A stretch of DNA of 64,000 nucleotides. It comes from Pseudomonas syringae. Its GTDB lineage: Bacteria; Pseudomonadota; Gammaproteobacteria; Pseudomonadales; Pseudomonadaceae. Shown piece by piece: positions 16,936 to 27,400 of this stretch; position 1 is the stretch's first letter; every line of letters begins with the position of its first letter. The notes under the pieces were generated by a model, which was given only the letters and a program-made list of their open reading frames with translations, was not told the DNA's origin and did no database searches. The translations under genes and the position numbers were made by a program. The stretch is taken from positions 54,833 through 118,832 of the forward strand of contig NZ_JPQU01000020.1 of NCBI RefSeq assembly GCF_000737245.1, read 5' to 3'.

Positions 16936-19900
16936 ATGTCTAAATTCTTTATTGACCGCCCCATCTTTGCCTGGGTACTAGCCCTGGTGGTGATGCTGGT
17001 GGGTACGCTTTCGATCCTGAAACTACCGATCAACCAATACCCGGCCATTGCGCCGACCGCGATTGATATCCAGGTGACCTACCCAGGTGCCTCTGCACAA
17101 ACCGTGCAGGACACTGTGGTGCAGATCATCGAGCAACAGCTCAACGGTATCGATAACCTGCGCTATGTTTCCTCGGACAGTAACTCCGACGGCAGCATGA
17201 CCATCACCGTGACGTTCAACCAGGGCACCAACCCGGACACCGCCCAGGTTCAAGTCCAGAACAAGCTCAACCTGGCGACCCCGCTGCTGCCACAAGAAGT
17301 ACAGCAACAGGGCTTGCGGGTTACCAAGTCAGTGAAGAACTTCCTGCTGGTGATCGGCGTTGTTGCCGAAGACGGCAGCGGTTTGACCCGGGAAGACTTG
17401 TCCAACTACATCGTATCCAACATCCAGGACCCGATCTCGCGGACCTCCGGTGTAGGTGACTTTCAGGTATTCGGTTCGCAGTACGCCATGCGTATCTGGC
17501 TGGACCCGGCCAAGCTCAACAACTTCCAGCTGACACCTGTGGAAGTGAGCGCGGCCATTAGCGCGCAAAACGTGCAGATCGCCACCGGTCAACTGGGCGG
17601 CTTGCCCGCCATGCCTGGCACACAGCTGAACGCCACGATCATCGGCAAGACCCGTCTGCAAACGGCCGAGCAGTTCGGCAACATTCTGCTCAAGGTCAAC
17701 ACCGACGGTTCGCAAGTGCGTTTGCATGATGTCGCGCGCATTGGTCTTGGCGGTCAGAACTACAGCATTGATGCACAGTTCAACGGCAAACCGGCTTCCG
17801 GCATGGCGATCAAACTGGCTTCCGGCGCCAACGCGCTGGACACTGCCAAGGCGATTCGGGCCACCGTTGCCAACCTGGAGCCCTTCTTCCCGCCCGGGAT
17901 GAAAGTGGTTTACCCGTACGACACCACCCCTACGGTGACCGAGTCGATTTCCGGCGTTGTACACACCCTGATCGAAGCCATCGTGCTGGTGTTCCTGGTG
18001 ATGTACCTGTTCCTGCAAAACCTGCGCGCGACCATCATCACCACGATGACCGTGCCAGTGGTATTGCTCGGCACGTTCGGCATCCTGGCGGCGTTCGGAT
18101 TCACCATTAACACCCTGACCATGTTCGGCATGATTCTGGCCATCGGACTTTTGGTGGACGACGCCATCGTGGTGGTGGAGAACGTCGAGCGGGTGATGGC
18201 CGAGGAGCATCTATCGCCCAAAGAGGCGACGAAGAAATCCATGGCACAAATCCAGGGCGCACTGGTAGGTATCGCCATGGTGCTCTCGGCGGTACTGCTA
18301 CCGATGGCATTCTTCGGCGGCTCCACGGGGGTTATTTATAAACAGTTCTCGATCACTATCGTTTCGGCGATGGCCCTGTCGGTTCTGGTTGCCTTGATCT
18401 TCACCCCGGCCTTGTGCGCCACCATGCTCAAGCCAATCGATCCGGAAAAACACGGCCAACCGAAAAAAGGTTTCTTTGGCTGGTTCAACCGCACGTTCGA
18501 TCGCAGCGTCGTCAGCTACGAAAACGGCGTGAAGCGCATGGTCACTCACAAGTTGCCTGCGTTTATCGTTTACCTGGTGATCGTCGCTGGCATGATCTTC
18601 CTGTTCACCCGCATCCCGAGCGCGTTCCTGCCCGAAGAAGACCAGGGCGTGATCTTCGCTCAGGTTCAGACGCCGGCTGGCTCATCTGCGGAGCGAACGC
18701 AGAAAGTCATCGATGAAATGCGCGACTTCCTGCTAGACCCGGAAAACGGAGAAGGCGCAGGGGTTAAATCGGTATTCAGCGTCAACGGCTTCAACTTCGC
18801 CGGTCGTGGTCAGAGCTCGGGCCTTGCGTTCGTGATGCTCAAGCCGTGGGACGAGCGTGATTCGAATAACACCGTGTTCGAGATCGCCAAACGTGCCCAG
18901 GCGCACTTCTTCTCATTCCGCGATGCAATGGTGTATGCCGTCGTACCGCCTTCGGTACTGGAGCTGGGTAACGCCACCGGTTTTGACGTTTACCTGCAGG
19001 ATCAGGGCGGCGTCGGTCACGAAAAACTGCTTGAGGCACGTAACCAGTTCCTCGGCATGGCGGCACAAAGCAAGATCCTGGCGGGCGTACGTCCAAACGG
19101 TCTGGGCGATGAGCCGCAGTACCAGCTCACCGTCGATGACGAGAAGGCGAGCGCTCTGGGCATTACCCTGGCGAACATCAACCAGACCTTGTCCATCGCG
19201 CTGGGTGGCAGCTACGTCAACGACTTCATCGACCGTGGTCGTGTGAAGAAGGTGTACGTGCAGGGTGAAGCATTTGCCCGTATGACCCCTGAAGACCTCA
19301 ACAAGTGGTATGTGCGCAATAACTCCGGGACCATGGTGCCGCTGTCGGCCATTGCCAAAGGCGAATGGATCTACGGTTCGCCAAAACTGTCGCGCTATAA
19401 CGGCGTAGCAGCAATGGAAATCCTGGGTACTCCTGCACCGGGCTACAGCTCGGGTCAAGCCATGGCGGAAGTCGAGGCCATTGCCAAGAAACTGCCTGCA
19501 GGGATCGGCTACGCGTTTACCGGCCTGTCCTTCGAAGAACGCCTGTCCGGCTCGCAAGCGCCTGCGTTGTATGCGCTGTCGATGCTGGTGGTGTTCCTCT
19601 GTCTGGCTGCTCTGTATGAAAGCTGGTCGATTCCGATCGCGGTCATGCTGGTGGTGCCACTCGGTGTCATCGGCGCATTGATGGCCACCAGCCTGCGCGG
19701 TCTGTCCAACGACGTGTTCTTCCAGGTGGGTTTGTTGACGACCATCGGATTGGCGGCGAAGAATGCGATCCTGATTGTCGAATTCGCCAAAGAGCTGCAT
19801 GAACAGGGCAAGAGTCTGGTGGATGCGGCGATGGAAGCCTGTCGTATGCGTCTGCGTCCGATCATCATGACCTCTATGGCATTCATCCTCGGCGTTGTGC

Positions 19901-20100
19901 CGTTGGCGATCTCCACTGGCGCAGGTTCGGGTAGCCAACATGCAATCGGTACGGGCGTGATTGGCGGTATGATCACGGCCACCATTCTGGCGATCTTCTG
20001 GGTCCCGATGTTCTATGTTGCCGTGTCGTCGATGTTCAAAGGCAAAGACAAGGACAAGCAACACAAGTCCGAAATTTCACACGATGAGGCTGGCCAATGA
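16936..20100 (+). CDS. ttgB: RND multidrug efflux pump (TtgB/EmhB/MexB)
   Basis: A 1054-residue trimeric inner-membrane proton/drug antiporter of the HAE1 family, full length. It starts [20 protein letters not shown], typical for the family. Helix 4 has the paired proton-relay aspartates in [14 protein letters not shown]. The helix-5 and helix-6 region includes [14 protein letters not shown]. The C-terminal half has [17 protein letters not shown]. Large periplasmic porter and docking loops lie between helices 1-2 and 7-8. Substrates of the TtgABC/MexAB type are solvents, beta-lactams, quinolones and flavonoids. The stop overlaps the channel gene start (ATGA). Confidence 0.95.
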   Translation: MSKFFIDRPIFAWVLALVVMLVGTLSILKLPINQYPAIAPTAIDIQVTYPGASAQTVQDTVVQIIEQQLNGIDNLRYVSSDSNSDGSMTITVTFNQGTNPDTAQVQVQNKLNLATPLLPQEVQQQGLRVTKSVKNFLLVIGVVAEDGSGLTREDLSNYIVSNIQDPISRTSGVGDFQVFGSQYAMRIWLDPAKLNNFQLTPVEVSAAISAQNVQIATGQLGGLPAMPGTQLNATIIGKTRLQTAEQFGNILLKVNTDGSQVRLHDVARIGLGGQNYSIDAQFNGKPASGMAIKLASGANALDTAKAIRATVANLEPFFPPGMKVVYPYDTTPTVTESISGVVHTLIEAIVLVFLVMYLFLQNLRATIITTMTVPVVLLGTFGILAAFGFTINTLTMFGMILAIGLLVDDAIVVVENVERVMAEEHLSPKEATKKSMAQIQGALVGIAMVLSAVLLPMAFFGGSTGVIYKQFSITIVSAMALSVLVALIFTPALCATMLKPIDPEKHGQPKKGFFGWFNRTFDRSVVSYENGVKRMVTHKLPAFIVYLVIVAGMIFLFTRIPSAFLPEEDQGVIFAQVQTPAGSSAERTQKVIDEMRDFLLDPENGEGAGVKSVFSVNGFNFAGRGQSSGLAFVMLKPWDERDSNNTVFEIAKRAQAHFFSFRDAMVYAVVPPSVLELGNATGFDVYLQDQGGVGHEKLLEARNQFLGMAAQSKILAGVRPNGLGDEPQYQLTVDDEKASALGITLANINQTLSIALGGSYVNDFIDRGRVKKVYVQGEAFARMTPEDLNKWYVRNNSGTMVPLSAIAKGEWIYGSPKLSRYNGVAAMEILGTPAPGYSSGQAMAEVEAIAKKLPAGIGYAFTGLSFEERLSGSQAPALYALSMLVVFLCLAALYESWSIPIAVMLVVPLGVIGALMATSLRGLSNDVFFQVGLLTTIGLAAKNAILIVEFAKELHEQGKSLVDAAMEACRMRLRPIIMTSMAFILGVVPLAISTGAGSGSQHAIGTGVIGGMITATILAIFWVPMFYVAVSSMFKGKDKDKQHKSEISHDEAGQ

Positions 20101-21557
20101 GCAAGTCCCTGATCTCTCTGGCAGTCACTGCGGTCATCCTCAGTGGTTGCTCGTTGATCCCTGAATACAAGCAACCTGCAGCGCCGGTCGCCGCACAATA
20201 CCCGCAAGGCCCGGCGTACTCGCCGGCCGAAGCGGCCAATGTCGCGGCAGCTGAACAAGGCTGGCGGCAGTTCTTCCGCGATCCGGCTCTGCAACAGCTG
20301 ATCCAGACTTCGCTGGTCAATAACCGCGACCTGCGTGTCGCGGCGCTGAACATCGACGCCTACCGTGCGCAATATCGCATCCAGCGTGCCGACCTGTTCC
20401 CGGCTGTCTCGGCCGATGGCAGCGGCAGCCGTCAGCGGGTTCCGGCTGATCTGTCGACCTCTGGCCGATCAGGTATTACCAGCCAGTACTCGGCCACTCT
20501 GGGCATCAGCGCTTACGAACTCGATCTATTTGGTCGGGTTCGCAGCCTGAGCGAGCAAGCGTTGCAGACTTACTTCTCCAGTGAGGAAGCACGGCGCAGC
20601 ACGCAGATCAGTCTGGTGGCCAATGTCGCCAATGCTTACCTGACCTGGCAGGCCGACAAAGAACTGCTCAAACTGACCGAAAACACCCTGAAGGCGTTCG
20701 AGGAAAGCTATCGACTGACCTCGCGAAGCAACGAAGTGGGGGTTTCTTCGGCACTGGACCTGAGCCAGGCACGCACCTCCGTGGAAAGCGCGCGGGTTGC
20801 ATTGGCTCGCTACCAACGCCAGGTCGCACAGGATCAGAACAACCTGACGCTGCTGCTGGGTACCGGCATTCCAGGCAATCTGCCAGAAGCTCAACCACTG
20901 AGTGCCGACCTGTTGAGTGAAATGCCAGTGGGTATGCCGTCGGAGCTCTTGCAACGCCGTCCGGATATTCTCCAGGCAGAGCATCAGCTCAAGGCCGCTA
21001 ACGCCAACATCGGCGCGGCACGAGCGGCGTTCTTCCCGAGTATCAGACTGACAGCCAATGCCGGTTCGATCAGCCCGGACCTGTCCGGCCTGTTCGATGG
21101 CGGCTCGGGCACCTGGTTGTTCCAGCCGAGCATCAACATACCGATCTTCAACGCCGGTAGCCTGCGTGCCAGCCTGGATTACTCGAAGATCCAGAAAGAG
21201 ATCAGCGTCGCCAACTACGAGAAGGCGATTCAGACCGCTTTCCAGGAAGTGTCCGACGGACTGGCCTCGCGCAAGACTTACAACGAACAGTTGCAAGCCC
21301 AAAGCGATTTCGTCGGTGCCAACCAGGATTACTACCGTCTTGCAGAACGTCGTTACCGTATCGGTATCGACAGCAACTTGACCTTCCTGGATGCCCAGCG
21401 CTCGCTGTTCAGTGCTCAACAGTCGCTGATCACCGATCGCCTGTCCCAGCTCACCAGCGAGGTCAACCTGTACAAGGCCCTCGGCGGTGGTTGGTATGAG
21501 CAGACCGGACAGGCCAAGCCAGTCTCGCAAGAGAAGCCGTCAGTCCAGCTGTTCTGA
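20097..21557 (+). CDS. ttgC: RND outer-membrane channel (TtgC/EmhC/OprM)
   Basis: A 486-residue NodT/TolC-family outer-membrane lipoprotein. The lipobox ILSG|C gives Cys18 as anchor. Two internal repeats of the OEP fold are visible, with [20 protein letters not shown] in the first and [20 protein letters not shown] in the second. [16 protein letters not shown] marks a coiled hairpin. It closes the tripartite pump with TtgA and TtgB and is translationally coupled to ttgB. Confidence 0.93.
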   Translation: MSKSLISLAVTAVILSGCSLIPEYKQPAAPVAAQYPQGPAYSPAEAANVAAAEQGWRQFFRDPALQQLIQTSLVNNRDLRVAALNIDAYRAQYRIQRADLFPAVSADGSGSRQRVPADLSTSGRSGITSQYSATLGISAYELDLFGRVRSLSEQALQTYFSSEEARRSTQISLVANVANAYLTWQADKELLKLTENTLKAFEESYRLTSRSNEVGVSSALDLSQARTSVESARVALARYQRQVAQDQNNLTLLLGTGIPGNLPEAQPLSADLLSEMPVGMPSELLQRRPDILQAEHQLKAANANIGAARAAFFPSIRLTANAGSISPDLSGLFDGGSGTWLFQPSINIPIFNAGSLRASLDYSKIQKEISVANYEKAIQTAFQEVSDGLASRKTYNEQLQAQSDFVGANQDYYRLAERRYRIGIDSNLTFLDAQRSLFSAQQSLITDRLSQLTSEVNLYKALGGGWYEQTGQAKPVSQEKPSVQLF

Positions 21558-21570
21558 TACGCCGCTCAAT

Positions 21571-21601
21571 AAAAAACCCACCTCATCGGTGGGTTTTTTT
21601 A
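21571..21601. terminator. Bidirectional terminator between ttgC and pcaT
   Basis: AAAAAACCCACC, loop TCAT and GGTGGGTTTTTTT form a stem flanked by A and T tracts, so it can stop transcription from both convergent genes. Confidence 0.9.
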
Positions 21602-21622
21602 TACCTGTCTTAAAGCGTTTGG

Positions 21623-22912
21623 TTAGTGATCGTGATGCAGATATGCGGGCTGCTTGGGCAGACGCAGGCTGAACAAGAAGGCAATCGCCATCATGACGGT
21701 GACGTACCAGTAGAAGTTGTTCTCCATGCCCATGCTCTTCAGGTTGAGCGCCACGTACTCAGCGGAACCACCAAACACTGCGTTAGCCACCGCGTAGGCA
21801 AGGCCGACACCCAATGCTCGAACCTGTGGCGGAAACATCTCGGCTTTGACCAGACCGCTGATCGAGGTGTAGAAACTGACAATCGCCAGCGCCAGGGTGA
21901 TCAGCAAAAAGGCAATGAACGGATTGGTGGTGGTCTTGAGGGTCATCAGGATTGGCACGGTACAAAGGGTACCCAGCGCGCCAAACCAAAGCATGGAATT
22001 ACGCCGACCAATTTTGTCCGCCAGCATGCCGAACAGCGGCTGCATGCACATGTACAGGAACAGAGCGCCGGTCATGATGTAACTGGCGGTTTTCGGGTGC
22101 ATGCCACCGGTGTTGACCAGGTATTTCTGCATGTACGTGGTGAAAGTGTAGAAAATCAGCGATCCGCCTGCGGTGTAACCCAGCACAGTAATGAACGCGG
22201 CTTTGTGATCGCGGAACAGGGCGCTGATGCTGCCGGCGTCCTTGTTATCACGCTGCTCGGCGGTGGTGGTTTCTTCCAGTGAGCGACGCAACAACAGCGA
22301 GATCACGGCGGCGATGGCACCGATGACAAAGGGAATCCTCCAGCCATAGGCGCGCAGCTCTTCAGTGCTCAAAAATTGCTGCAGGATCACTACCGTCAAG
22401 ACTGCCAGCAATTGGCCGCCGATCAGCGTCACATACTGGAACGATGCAAAGAAACCGCGTTGTCCGCGCAAAGCCACTTCACTCATGTAAGTGGCCGTGG
22501 TGCCATATTCTCCACCCACCGACAAACCCTGAATCAGGCGTGCGAGCAACAGCAATGCAGGTGCCCAGGCACCAATCGACGCATACGTGGGCAAGCAGGC
22601 AATGATCAACGAACCACCGCACATCATGAGTACGGCAATCATCATCGAGTTCTTGCGGCCGTGCTTGTCAGCCACCCGGCCGAACAACCAGCCACCAATA
22701 GGGCGCATCAGAAACCCGGCAGCAAAGACGCCTGCGGTATTGAGCAATTGAACGGTGGGGTCATCCGAAGGGAAGAAGGCGGGGGCGAAATAAATCGCGC
22801 AAAACGCATAGACGTAGAAATCGAACCATTCGACCAGGTTGCCCGACGAGGCACCAACAATTGCGAAGATCCTCTTACTGCGCTCTTCACCCGTGTACTG
22901 CGTGGTTGTCAT
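21623..22912 (-). CDS. pcaT: MHS-family MFS permease linked to pca genes (PcaT-like)
   Basis: A 429-residue inner-membrane symporter of about twelve helices, with [20 protein letters not shown] near the start, [12 protein letters not shown] and [12 protein letters not shown] as the two loop motifs, and [21 protein letters not shown]. Its position downstream of pcaIJF on the same strand matches PcaT, a dicarboxylate or beta-ketoadipate permease in pseudomonads. Start 22912 follows GAGGGAAAAATA. A 413-bp REP-rich gap separates it from pcaF, so it may have its own promoter. The protein resembles the sigma54-controlled permease at 3782. Confidence 0.8.
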   Translation of the reverse strand: MTTTQYTGEERSKRIFAIVGASSGNLVEWFDFYVYAFCAIYFAPAFFPSDDPTVQLLNTAGVFAAGFLMRPIGGWLFGRVADKHGRKNSMMIAVLMMCGGSLIIACLPTYASIGAWAPALLLLARLIQGLSVGGEYGTTATYMSEVALRGQRGFFASFQYVTLIGGQLLAVLTVVILQQFLSTEELRAYGWRIPFVIGAIAAVISLLLRRSLEETTTAEQRDNKDAGSISALFRDHKAAFITVLGYTAGGSLIFYTFTTYMQKYLVNTGGMHPKTASYIMTGALFLYMCMQPLFGMLADKIGRRNSMLWFGALGTLCTVPILMTLKTTTNPFIAFLLITLALAIVSFYTSISGLVKAEMFPPQVRALGVGLAYAVANAVFGGSAEYVALNLKSMGMENNFYWYVTVMMAIAFLFSLRLPKQPAYLHHDH

Positions 22913-23019
22913 TATTTTTCCCTCATGGTGTGGAACAGATTCCAGGACACAATCTGTAACATACGACAGCCCGGATGTCTGTGGAATTCCCGATACACGT
23001 GGGGGTTGGCGATGCTTTG

Positions 23020-23325
23020 TTAAAACAATCCCTGTGGGAGATTCTATGTTCGTCTGCAATCCTGCAGGACCGGCTTTAGCCGGGAGGGCTGTACTTGCAG
23101 CGAAGGAGATGCAGCGACCGCACTCACGCGCTCCCTGCTAAAACCGGTCATACGGATCAAATTGATGCTGTGGGAGCGGTGCTTGCCCGCGACGCAGACG
23201 ACCCTGTCCAGCAGGCCCATCGATTTATCGTTCTTCGCGGGCAAGCCTCGCACGGGGAATGTATATCCCCGTGGGAGCGGTGCTTGGTCTGGGCCGCATT
23301 CTGACGATACAGGCGCTAAAGTCTG
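23020..23325. repeat. REP cluster between pcaF and pcaT
   Basis: At least three REP-type units lie here. GTGGGAGCGGTGCTTGCCCGCG at 23170-23191 faces CGCGGGCAAGC near 23236-23245 with a truncated right end. A further left end, GTGGGAGCGGTGCTTGGTCTGGGCCGCATTC, starts at 23271 and resembles the arm at 157-205. An ACCGGCTTTAGCCGGGAGG element lies near 23069. The arrangement looks like nested or partly deleted insertions. Nothing else in the gap suggests a gene. Confidence 0.7.
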
Positions 23326-24531
23326 TCAGGCACGCTCAATCGCTAGCGCAAGCCCCTGCCCGACGCCTACACACATGGTCGCAAGGCCCCGGCGGCCGCC
23401 GGTTTTCTCCAGTTGATGCAACGCTGTCAACACCAGACGCGCGCCACTCATGCCTAGCGGGTGACCTAAAGCAATCGCGCCGCCGTTTGGGTTTACCTGT
23501 GGTGCATCATCGGCCAGCCCCAACTCCCGCAACACCGCCAGACCCTGGCTGGCGAACGCTTCGTTAAGCTCGATCACATCAAAATCAGTAACAGCCAGAC
23601 CCAGACGCTCAACCAGCTTGCGCACAGCAGGTACCGGCCCAATCCCCATTACTCGCGGGGCGACACCCGCGCTGGCCATGCCGAGAATCCGTGCCCGAGG
23701 GTTCAGGCCATGCTTCTTGACCGCGTCGGCCGAGGCCAGAATCAATGCAGCAGCGCCGTCGTTGACGCCCGATGCATTGCCGGCAGTGACGGTCTTGTCA
23801 GGGCCATTGACCGGCTTGAGCTTGCTCAAGGTTTCCAGGCTGGTATCGGCACGAGGATGCTCATCTTGCTCCACGACCGTTTCGCCCTTCTTATGGGTGA
23901 TGCGCACGGGCGTGATTTCTTCGTTAAAGAAGCCCGCAGCCTGTGCGACGGCAGTGCGCTGCTGGCTGCGCAGGGCGAAAGCGTCCTGATCGGCTCGAGA
24001 AATCTTGAAGTCGTCCGCCACGTTGTCGCCGGTCTGCGGCATGGAATCGACGCCATAGTGCTCTTTCATCAGCGGGTTAATGAAACGCCAACCGATGGTA
24101 GTGTCTTCCAGCTTCATGTTCCGCGAATACGCCGCGTCGGCTTTGCCCATCACAAATGGCGCACGGGACATGGACTCTACGCCGCCAGCAATGGCCAGCT
24201 CCATTTCCCCGGCCGCAATGGCCCGGAATGCGGTGCCGATAGCGTCCATGCCTGAAGCGCACAGGCGGTTGAGGGTTACGCCAGGAATTGATTCCGGCAA
24301 CCCTGCCAGTAACGCTGCCATGCGCGCGACATTGCGGTTGTCCTCGCCGGCCTGGTTGGCACAGCCGAAGAACACCTCATCCACTTCGCTCCAGTTGACC
24401 GAAGGATTGCGTTCCATCAACGCCTTGATCGGCACCGCGGCCAAGTCATCAGCGCGCACACTGGATAACCCGCCACCAAAACGGCCAATGGGTGTACGAA
24501 TGGCATCGCAGATAAATACTTCACGCATCAT
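23326..24531 (-). CDS. pcaF: Beta-ketoadipyl-CoA thiolase
   Basis: A 401-residue thiolase that cleaves 3-oxoadipyl-CoA to succinyl-CoA and acetyl-CoA, the last step of the beta-ketoadipate pathway. The nucleophilic Cys is in LNRLCASGMDAIG; the active-site His is in NGGAIALGHPLGMSGARL; the second Cys is in MCVGVGQGLALA. REVFICDAIRTPIGRFGG at the start is typical of PcaF. The start overlaps the pcaJ stop by 4 bp (ATGA). Confidence 0.93.
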   Translation of the reverse strand: MMREVFICDAIRTPIGRFGGGLSSVRADDLAAVPIKALMERNPSVNWSEVDEVFFGCANQAGEDNRNVARMAALLAGLPESIPGVTLNRLCASGMDAIGTAFRAIAAGEMELAIAGGVESMSRAPFVMGKADAAYSRNMKLEDTTIGWRFINPLMKEHYGVDSMPQTGDNVADDFKISRADQDAFALRSQQRTAVAQAAGFFNEEITPVRITHKKGETVVEQDEHPRADTSLETLSKLKPVNGPDKTVTAGNASGVNDGAAALILASADAVKKHGLNPRARILGMASAGVAPRVMGIGPVPAVRKLVERLGLAVTDFDVIELNEAFASQGLAVLRELGLADDAPQVNPNGGAIALGHPLGMSGARLVLTALHQLEKTGGRRGLATMCVGVGQGLALAIERA

Positions 24532-25307
24532 GCTTCTCCTGGCGCCTGACCATGAGCCGCCGCAGTGCGGGCCTCTAGATCGCGCAATGCAGTCAATTCA
24601 GTTTCAGTGGGTTCGGCAGAATATTCGACGTTCTCCGCGAAACGCACCTCCCAACCGGTGGCCGCGATCACCTGCTCGCGGGTGACGCCGGGGTGCAGGG
24701 TCGTTACCACGAATTCGTTGCTGCCCGCTTCCGGCTCCATGATGCACAGATCGGTGATGATCCCCACCGGCCCGGCACCCGGCAGGCCAAGGCGCTTACG
24801 CGAATCGCCACCTTCGCCATGACCTACAGAGGTAATGAAATCCAGCTTGTTGACGAATGCCCGCGCCGACTGTTTGAGAATAATCAGCACTGACTTCGCA
24901 GAACCGGCGATTTCCGGAGCGCCACCAGCACCTGGCAAACGCACTTTGGGGTTGTTGTAGTCGCCCACCACGGTCGTATTGATATTGCCGAACCGGTCCA
25001 CTTGCGCCGCCCCCAGGAAACCCACGTCGACGCGGCCGCCTTGCAACCAGTAGCGGAAAATTTCACTGGTAGAGACGACTGTGTCAGCAGTCTCCGCCAG
25101 CTCGCCGTCACCAATCGACAAAGGCAAGACCGTTGGTTTAGCGCCAATCGGCCCAGACTCATAGATCAGAACCACATCCGGGGAAGAGGTCAGCCGCGCC
25201 AGATTCGCGGCCTTGGATGGCAGGCCAATGCCGACGAAACAGACAGCGCCATTACGCAGCCGACGTGCCGCCGCTACGGTCATCATTTCATTGGTGGTGT
25301 AAGTCAT
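24528..25307 (-). CDS. pcaJ: 3-oxoadipate CoA-transferase subunit B
   Basis: A 259-residue beta subunit of the succinyl-CoA:3-oxoadipate CoA-transferase. It contains CFVGIGLPSKAANLAR and the VLIYESGPIG segment expected to hold the catalytic Glu. Near the C-terminus PGVTREQVIAATGWEVRFAE is a common CoA-transferase ending. It pairs with PcaI, with the pcaI stop overlapping its start, and moves CoA from succinyl-CoA to beta-ketoadipate. Its extended C-terminus fits pseudomonad PcaJ proteins. Confidence 0.92.
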   Translation of the reverse strand: MTYTTNEMMTVAAARRLRNGAVCFVGIGLPSKAANLARLTSSPDVVLIYESGPIGAKPTVLPLSIGDGELAETADTVVSTSEIFRYWLQGGRVDVGFLGAAQVDRFGNINTTVVGDYNNPKVRLPGAGGAPEIAGSAKSVLIILKQSARAFVNKLDFITSVGHGEGGDSRKRLGLPGAGPVGIITDLCIMEPEAGSNEFVVTTLHPGVTREQVIAATGWEVRFAENVEYSAEPTETELTALRDLEARTAAAHGQAPGEA

Positions 25308-26164
25308 TATTTTGCCTCCGAGGAGCTGGCAAGCTTGCGCTGGAACTCGCTGAAATCTGCTGTGCCGTGGATGTATTCATCGATCCACGCGCTGAAGGTT
25401 TCCCGATCGCGGGCAATAGGGTCCCAGGCCTGATAGAAACGGTTGTCACGCTCGTAGTAGCCGTGAGCGTAGGACGGATGCGCGCCGCCAGGCACAAGGC
25501 AAACCGCACTCAATGCCCAGGTCGGCAAGACGCAAGCGTTCATCGGTGCATTCAGGTCATCGACGATTTCTTCCACGGTGACAATGCAACGTTTGGCGGC
25601 CAGCGCCGCTTCTTTCTGCACGCCGAGGATGCCCCAGAGCAAAACGTTGCCTTTGCGATCAGCCTTCTGCGCGTGGATGACCGTGACATCCGGACGCACC
25701 GCAGGGACTGCCGCCAGAACTTCGCCGGTGAAGGGGCAAGTGACGGTCTTGATCAGCGGATTCACCTTCGGCAAGTCAGAGCCGGCGTAAGCGCGCAAGA
25801 CAGCGAATGGCAGGCCTGATGCACCGGCGACATAGGCATTGGCCAGGTCAGCATGACTGTGTTCTTCGATTTCCATGGCGTGCGGCCATTTTTTTTCCAC
25901 TGCATCACGCAAACGATGCAAGGAGCCCACACCAGGGTTGCCGCCCCAGGAAAAGATCAGGCGCTTGGCACAACCGGCACCAATGAGCTGGTCGTAGATC
26001 AGGTCTGGCGTCATGCGCACGAGGGTCAGATCTTTTTTGCCCTGACGGATGATTTCGTGACCTGCCGCCGTGGGAATCAAATGGGTGAAGCCTTCCAGCG
26101 CAACGGTGTCGCCATCGTTGACCAATTGCTTCACGGCATCACGTAGAGAAAGAATTTCAGCCAT
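25307..26164 (-). CDS. pcaI: 3-oxoadipate CoA-transferase subunit A
   Basis: A 285-residue alpha subunit of the CoA-transferase. Signs are TVALEGFTHLIPTAAGHEI at the N-terminus, KRLIFSWGGNPGVGSLHRL and a C-terminal domain of the usual length. It is the first gene of the pcaIJF unit. GGGAGTACCTC precedes the ATG. Two PcaR-type operator elements lie 97-128 bp upstream, so inducible control by PcaR with beta-ketoadipate is expected. Confidence 0.92.
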   Translation of the reverse strand: MAEILSLRDAVKQLVNDGDTVALEGFTHLIPTAAGHEIIRQGKKDLTLVRMTPDLIYDQLIGAGCAKRLIFSWGGNPGVGSLHRLRDAVEKKWPHAMEIEEHSHADLANAYVAGASGLPFAVLRAYAGSDLPKVNPLIKTVTCPFTGEVLAAVPAVRPDVTVIHAQKADRKGNVLLWGILGVQKEAALAAKRCIVTVEEIVDDLNAPMNACVLPTWALSAVCLVPGGAHPSYAHGYYERDNRFYQAWDPIARDRETFSAWIDEYIHGTADFSEFQRKLASSSEAK

Positions 26165-26260
26165 GAGGTACTCCCGAACTCAAATCGCATCCAATGAACA
26201 GCGCAGATGAACTACGCTGGAATGGTGCTGAGGTTATGCCCGGGGAGGAGGCCAAACAAT

Positions 26261-26292
26261 CCGATAATCGATTATCCGTTCGTTAATCGCAC
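26261..26292. promoter_or_regulatory. PcaR operators of the pcaI promoter
   Basis: GTTCGTTAATCGCAC at 26278-26292 differs at one base from GTTCGATAATCGCAC, the PcaR box I recall from P. putida. Immediately beside it, GATAATCGATTATC (26263-26276) is a perfect 14-bp palindrome made of the same CGATAATC core. Both lie between pcaR and pcaI. Confidence 0.75.
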
Positions 26293-26318
26293 AAATTCAA
26301 AACGATCAATAGACAGTT

Positions 26319-27161
26319 TCAGGTAAACAACTGAGTACTCAAATCCCGGCTTGCATCAAGCATGATCGGCAAGAATTTCTGCTCCAATTCACTTCTCGCA
26401 ACACGACCGGCGCTGGTGCTGACATTCAACGCCGCCAGTACCTGGCCTGACGCGTCATAGACCGGTACTGCAATCGAGCGCAGGCCCTGTTCCAGCTCTT
26501 GATCGACAATGCACCAGCCCTGTTGGCGAACCTGCTGAAGACATTCGAGCAAGGCTTCCGGGGTGCGGATCGTGCGGCTGGTTTTAGGTTGCAGGTCCAC
26601 ATGATCCAGATATTCACGCAGCGAAACATCATCCAGTGCCGACAACAGAATGCGCCCCATTGAGGTGCAATAGGCCGGAAGTCGCCCGCCTACTGACAGG
26701 TCTACGGAAATCAGGCGCTGGGTCGTGGCCGAACGGGCGATGTACAGAATGTCCTCGCCCTCCAGGGTCGCCATGTTGCAGGCCTCGTGCAACTGATCAC
26801 TCATGCGGTCCAGATAGGGCTGGGACGAAACGGCCAGCGGAGTCGAGGACAAGTAGGCATGACCCAAGGTCAGCACCTTGGGTAATAGTGAATAGGTCCG
26901 ACCGTCCGTCGTCGCATACCCCAGCTTGATCAACGTCAGCAGGCAGCGCCTGACTGCTGCCCGGGGGATTTCGGTTCTATGGCTGATCTGAGCAATGGTC
27001 AAATGCCGTTTGCGCTCTTGAAAGGCATGAATCACTGCCAGCCCCCTGGCCAGGGAGGTCATGAAATCCGGGTCTCCGGTCAGCGCCTGAATCCGTTTGG
27101 CAGGTGACGCCACGATAGGGGGCGCCAATGACGCAAAAGAATTTCGTAGTTCATCATTCAT
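26319..27161 (-). CDS. pcaR: IclR-family regulator of beta-ketoadipate genes
   Basis: A 280-residue IclR regulator. The N-terminal winged helix (ARGLAVIHAFQERKRHLTIA, then HRTEIPRAAVRRCLLTLIKLGY) is followed by an effector domain with SYSLLPKVLTLGHAYLSS-like strands and the LPAYCTSMGRILLSAL signature near residue 170. PcaR responds to beta-ketoadipate and activates pca genes. The ATG at 27161 has GAGG 8 nt upstream, better than the GTG at 27167. It sits directly upstream of pcaI on the same strand. An exact PcaR box upstream points to autoregulation. Confidence 0.92.
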   Translation of the reverse strand: MNDELRNSFASLAPPIVASPAKRIQALTGDPDFMTSLARGLAVIHAFQERKRHLTIAQISHRTEIPRAAVRRCLLTLIKLGYATTDGRTYSLLPKVLTLGHAYLSSTPLAVSSQPYLDRMSDQLHEACNMATLEGEDILYIARSATTQRLISVDLSVGGRLPAYCTSMGRILLSALDDVSLREYLDHVDLQPKTSRTIRTPEALLECLQQVRQQGWCIVDQELEQGLRSIAVPVYDASGQVLAALNVSTSAGRVARSELEQKFLPIMLDASRDLSTQLFT

Positions 27162-27243
27162 CGCCACTACCTCGCTAAAACCCAGTCAGCCCAGATGGGA
27201 CGCCGCTTGCGACCGATTCAATGAAAAACGATCCAAGCGCCGT

Positions 27244-27277
27244 GTGCGATTATCGAACGACTGGCCGATAATCGCAA
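27244..27277. promoter_or_regulatory. Two facing PcaR boxes upstream of pcaR
   Basis: On the minus strand 27244-27258 reads exactly GTTCGATAATCGCAC, the recalled PcaR box. On the plus strand 27263-27277 reads GGCCGATAATCGCAA, sharing CGATAATCGCA. The pair diverges around a 4-bp gap. A plus-strand TTGACC starts at 27278. Confidence 0.75.
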
Positions 27278-27310
27278 TTGACCCGTCACAAAGATACTTA
27301 TACCTTTGCA

Positions 27311-27400
27311 TGGCCTTAAGTGGCTTCTTGGAATTACTGGTCAGGTACCCACGAGAAGTCCAAGGCCGGCCTTGCCCATGAAGCGAGGCCGTTTTTATTT
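27311..27400 (+). ncRNA. Candidate small RNA divergent from pcaR
   Basis: A strong plus-strand intrinsic terminator (27367-27400) stands where no plus-strand gene exists. Upstream, TTGACC (27278-27283) followed 15-17 bp later by TATACC/TACCTT gives a possible promoter abutting the PcaR boxes. The transcript would be about 85-90 nt. A 23-codon frame starting ATG 27310 (MALSGFLELLV) ends inside the terminator loop, so a leader peptide is an alternative. The promoter is only a fair match. Confidence 0.4.
27367..27400 (+). terminator. Intrinsic terminator without an upstream gene
   Basis: CGGCCTTGC and GCGAGGCCG form a 9-bp stem (one G-U) around a 7-nt loop, followed by TTTTTATTT. The orientation is plus. 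Confidence 0.85.

Noticed and set aside
18913..20064. A 383-codon minus-strand frame inside the efflux pump gene
   Set aside because: Antisense of a strongly conserved RND pump; high His/Gln/Arg content.
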